Origin: Acidobacteriaceae bacterium
GTDB lineage: Bacteria > Acidobacteriota > Terriglobia > Bryobacterales > Bryobacteraceae
NCBI GenBank assembly: GCA_019245255.1
Contig: JAFARV010000806.1
Location: forward strand, 1-8,027
Direction of reading: 5' to 3'
Length of the DNA: 8,027 nt
Shown here piece after piece: positions 5,597 through 8,027 of the stretch. Numbering within the stretch: the stretch's first letter is position 1; each line of letters opens with the position of its first letter. Position numbers and translations under genes: made by a program. The notes under the pieces are model-generated. The model saw only the letters and a program-made list of their open reading frames with translations. It ran no database searches and was not told where the DNA came from.

Positions 5597-7405
5597 TCAG
5601 AGCCGTGGCACGTAGACGTCGAGTACGGCTGAGCGCTTTTGTTGACGAACAACACCGAGAGCCTCGGTGAGTGCCTGCTCCAACTCATCGGCCTCGCGGA
5701 CCGTGCGGCCAAACCCGGCTCCGGAGGCGATAGCGATTGCAGCGTAGTCGGGCGGGGGATCGAATGCTACGTTGATGTCGTCTGCGCGGCTTGCGTAGCC
5801 ATCGGGATGAACGGCAAGCATGGAAAGCTTCGGCGCACGCCAGCCGCCGTTGTTGTAGATGACGTGCAGGAACGGCGCTTGATATCGACGCGAGATCCAG
5901 TGCACAGAAGATGGGATTGAAAAAAGATAGGAGCCGTCGCCGGTGAGACAGGCAACGGTTTTGTGTGGGAGCGCCAGTTTGACACCGACGGCCGCGCCAC
6001 CGGACCACCCGAGAGCACCACCTCCGCTGGTAAAGAGCGCACCTGCCCGGAGCGGCATGAGGTGATCGACAAGCTGGCGGCTGTTTGTAACGCCCTCGTG
6101 CACGGTGACTGCATCGGGCCCCAGATGTTCGCGAATCCGTGCCGTTACGTACTCAACTGTCAGCCCGGTATCGGGCCGGCGCTCACGCTGGAGGAGTTCG
6201 CGGCGCCGCTCCTCGTGCGCACGTGTGTGCTGTTCGCGTCGAGCATCTATGGCAGCTTCATCGATAGCGGCACAGGCCGCCAGACGCGACTCCGAGGTAG
6301 TACGGGAACCGGCTACGGATTGCAAGCAGTCCGGCGAGTCCGTTGTGCGCGGTTCCTTAATAGAGGCCGAGCGAAGGCGCTGGTTGATTTGCTCGAGAGC
6401 AGTAGCGCAGTCCGTCTGAAACACGTGTTGTGCGGGAATGTACCAGAGAGGCATCTGACGTTTGAGCGGGTCAACGTCGATGTGGTAGATGGTCGCGCCG
6501 GGCTGCGGTCTGCTGACAGCGGGGATCCATGGGACATCACTATCGAGCACCAAAATCAGATCGGCATCGTGCAGGATGGGATTCGGCCGTGGATCATTCC
6601 ACACATTGCCCTGGTAGAGAGGATCGTCGGCGGGGTAGTTGGCATAATTCGGAACGGATTCGAGCACTCCGATCGAGAGCTTGTGGCAGAGACGAACGAG
6701 TTCGTCGAAGGCCTTGTGACTGCGGCCCAGATACGACGTCACGACGAGCGGGCGCCGGGCTCCGAGGAGCGCGCCGGCAAGTTGCTCCACCGCAGACGCG
6801 GGTAGCGCGCCTGCCTTCACCGCCGGCCACTCGGCGCGATTCGTGACAACAGGGCTAACCTCTTCTTCCATGACTTCGCGGCCAGCCATTAAATATGACG
6901 GACCCGGCGGATCGCTGTGTGCGGTTTGCAGAGCGCGATGTACGATTTGCTTGATGTTTCGTCCGGTACGAATCTCGTGGTCGTACTTCATGTATTGGCG
7001 CACAATGCCGCGCTGATCGAACACATCCTGGATCCAGTGAATGAACTCGTTGCGGCTGCCTTTCAGTTCGCCTTCCTGCGTAAAGGGAGAGGTTCCGGCG
7101 AAGATCAGGACCGGCACCCGCCCTTTTGCGACGTTGTGAATTCCGCCGGCCAAACCAAGTGTCCCGGACTCCACATGTACGATGACGGCCTGCGCCCGCC
7201 CGCTTACCATTGCGTGGCCGTGAGCCGCGCTGATGGCAACCATTTCATTCGGACAAGTAATGACTTGGGGGCATGGACGCCCGGTGGCACGCGCTTCGGC
7301 AAGGCTTTCGATCAGGGCCGGATGATCGCTTCCGAAGTTTGCGAAGACATGTGTTACGCCGGCCTCAAATAAGGCGTCCAGAAACGCCGTGCTCGCCGTG
7401 TACAT
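5597..7405 (-). CDS. Thiamine diphosphate-dependent enzyme, acetolactate synthase-like
   Basis: The 602-residue protein has the three-domain layout of the ThDP superfamily that includes acetolactate synthase and benzoylformate decarboxylase. The PYR domain (about 1-180) carries the cofactor-activating Glu54 in 'CPNEMVAISAAHGHA' (51-65). The middle domain (about 205-340) includes 'YHIDVDP' (307-313). The PP domain (about 413-600) has the ThDP/Mg motif GDG (489-491) followed by 26 residues and Asn518-Asn519 in 'YNNGGW'. Where acetolactate synthases usually have a 'GPG' after the first PYR helices, this protein has 'ESG' (79-81), so it is probably not a classical acetolactate synthase. A charged, Arg/Glu-rich linker of about 65 residues (345-412) joins the middle and PP domains. 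No signal peptide is seen, so it is likely cytoplasmic. It starts 17 bases after the TPR gene, without a clear ribosome binding site. Superfamily is firm, substrate unknown. Confidence 0.9.
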   Translation of the reverse strand: MYTASTAFLDALFEAGVTHVFANFGSDHPALIESLAEARATGRPCPQVITCPNEMVAISAAHGHAMVSGRAQAVIVHVESGTLGLAGGIHNVAKGRVPVLIFAGTSPFTQEGELKGSRNEFIHWIQDVFDQRGIVRQYMKYDHEIRTGRNIKQIVHRALQTAHSDPPGPSYLMAGREVMEEEVSPVVTNRAEWPAVKAGALPASAVEQLAGALLGARRPLVVTSYLGRSHKAFDELVRLCHKLSIGVLESVPNYANYPADDPLYQGNVWNDPRPNPILHDADLILVLDSDVPWIPAVSRPQPGATIYHIDVDPLKRQMPLWYIPAQHVFQTDCATALEQINQRLRSASIKEPRTTDSPDCLQSVAGSRTTSESRLAACAAIDEAAIDARREQHTRAHEERRRELLQRERRPDTGLTVEYVTARIREHLGPDAVTVHEGVTNSRQLVDHLMPLRAGALFTSGGGALGWSGGAAVGVKLALPHKTVACLTGDGSYLFSIPSSVHWISRRYQAPFLHVIYNNGGWRAPKLSMLAVHPDGYASRADDINVAFDPPPDYAAIAIASGAGFGRTVREADELEQALTEALGVVRQQKRSAVLDVYVPRL

Positions 7406-7422
7406 AACTGGGCAGCGGAAAA

Positions 7423-8027
7423 CTACTGCTTCCAGGATGGCAGGTGGAGTGTTCGAACCGATGAACTCAGGCCAGGGTCCGGCGGATTGTGGCAGGCGAA
7501 AGCATCAAGAGCAGAAAGCTCGCCGGACAGGTTGCAAATCACTGCCGGGTCAATGCCGGATTCGATGGCAACGGTATACGAACGCTGGAGGATTGCGCGG
7601 GCGGAAGTGCAGTCACCTTGAGCGGCCATCAGCGCCGCCAAGAATGAGAACGCCCGGAGCGTTTCAGAATGAGTGCGGCCCAACAAGCGGCTGAACGGCG
7701 TGACGATGCATTGCAGCAAGAGCCGGGCTTGCCGGATGTCTCCGAGTTCCAGAACGATGATAGCCAGAAGCCAGACTTCCCGCAGTGTATCGAGGTCCCT
7801 TTCGCCGCGGACGTGCCGGAGAAGGCGAACGACTGCTTCCTGAATCTCGACGGCTTCGCTCCAGCACTTGAGATCGAGCAAACGGGTCACGATGGCGGAA
7901 GCGGTGGCGACCGTGCTGACGCAATCGCTGTCACTCGATGAGCCAAGCCGCAAATTCAGAAGTTGGAGGATGAGGCTGCGAGCCGGTTCGAGCTCTCCCA
8001 ATCGGAACAGGGTTGCAACAAGAGAAT
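7423..8027 (-). CDS. TPR-repeat protein (kinesin-light-chain type), C-terminal part
   Basis: The frame is open to the window edge, so the N-terminus is missing; a TTG at 8001 is only an internal candidate start. Counting from it, the sequence shows tetratricopeptide units with a 42-residue period, typical of the TPR_10/TPR_12 kinesin-light-chain type. 'RGERDLDTL' (65-73) and 'LGRTHSETL' (107-115) are exactly 42 residues apart. Ala50, Ala92 and Ala134 fall at the same repeat position, as do Gly87 and Gly129 ('LGD' and 'QGD'). The tail after about residue 150 is Pro/Ser-rich and not repeat-like. Such repeats make protein-protein contacts and in large bacterial proteins often follow an NTPase, kinase or effector domain, which would lie outside this window. 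The gene ends 17 bases before the ThDP enzyme on the same strand, so co-transcription is possible. No catalytic function can be stated. Confidence 0.7.
   Translation of the reverse strand, partial: SLVATLFRLGELEPARSLILQLLNLRLGSSSDSDCVSTVATASAIVTRLLDLKCWSEAVEIQEAVVRLLRHVRGERDLDTLREVWLLAIIVLELGDIRQARLLLQCIVTPFSRLLGRTHSETLRAFSFLAALMAAQGDCTSARAILQRSYTVAIESGIDPAVICNLSGELSALDAFACHNPPDPGLSSSVRTLHLPSWKQ

Noticed and set aside
5963..6805. Long plus-strand open frame (280 codons) opposite the ThDP enzyme
   Set aside because: It lies across conserved ThDP-enzyme sequence, including the middle domain, and its own translation is Arg-rich and unlike any family I know.
7669..7941. Plus-strand open frame (90 codons) opposite the TPR protein
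   Set aside because: The 42-residue repeat lies on the minus strand; the plus-strand translation has no recognisable feature.

Overview
This window looks like chromosomal DNA from an Acidobacteriota member, most likely of the Solibacter/Bryobacter type. The evidence is the GC-rich sequence, the Oar-like TonB-dependent receptor C-terminus with its 'FNLLNHPNF' box, and the overall style of the genes. The taxonomic call is inference from remembered family resemblance, not from a search. The window is almost fully coding. No gene-free stretch exceeds 300 bases, the longest being about 140 bases (415-555). I see no tRNA, rRNA, CRISPR array, insertion sequence or phage gene.

The layout has two convergent blocks. 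On the plus strand are the 3' end of a TonB-dependent receptor-like gene (1-414), then ruvA (556-1164) and ruvB (1177-2208), the Holliday-junction branch-migration pair, 12 bases apart. On the minus strand, five genes are read in the order: a TPR-repeat protein (5' end outside the window, 8027-7423), a ThDP-dependent enzyme of the acetolactate-synthase superfamily (7405-5597), an exported two-domain family-3 glycoside hydrolase of NagZ type (5496-3700), an UPF0173-type metallo-beta-lactamase-fold hydrolase (3703-3011) and a RraA-family protein with a signal peptide (2953-2219). The gaps are 17, 100, -4 and 57 bases, so co-transcription is plausible at least for nagZ and the hydrolase, which share an ATGA start-stop overlap. 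ruvB and the RraA-family gene meet tail to tail with 10 bases between the stop codons.

RuvA and RuvB act together with a resolvase (RuvC, not in this window) on recombination intermediates in the cytoplasm. The minus-strand block mixes two predicted exported proteins (NagZ-like and RraA-like) with cytoplasmic enzymes and a TPR scaffold. NagZ removes GlcNAc from muropeptides, so a cell-wall turnover role is reasonable for that gene. No known pathway links all five products, and any shared function is speculative. The points most worth a second look are the exported RraA-family protein, which lacks the first Asp of the aldolase D-x20-R-D motif, and the mixed composition of the minus-strand cluster. 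Nothing here is clearly a new defence or mobile system.
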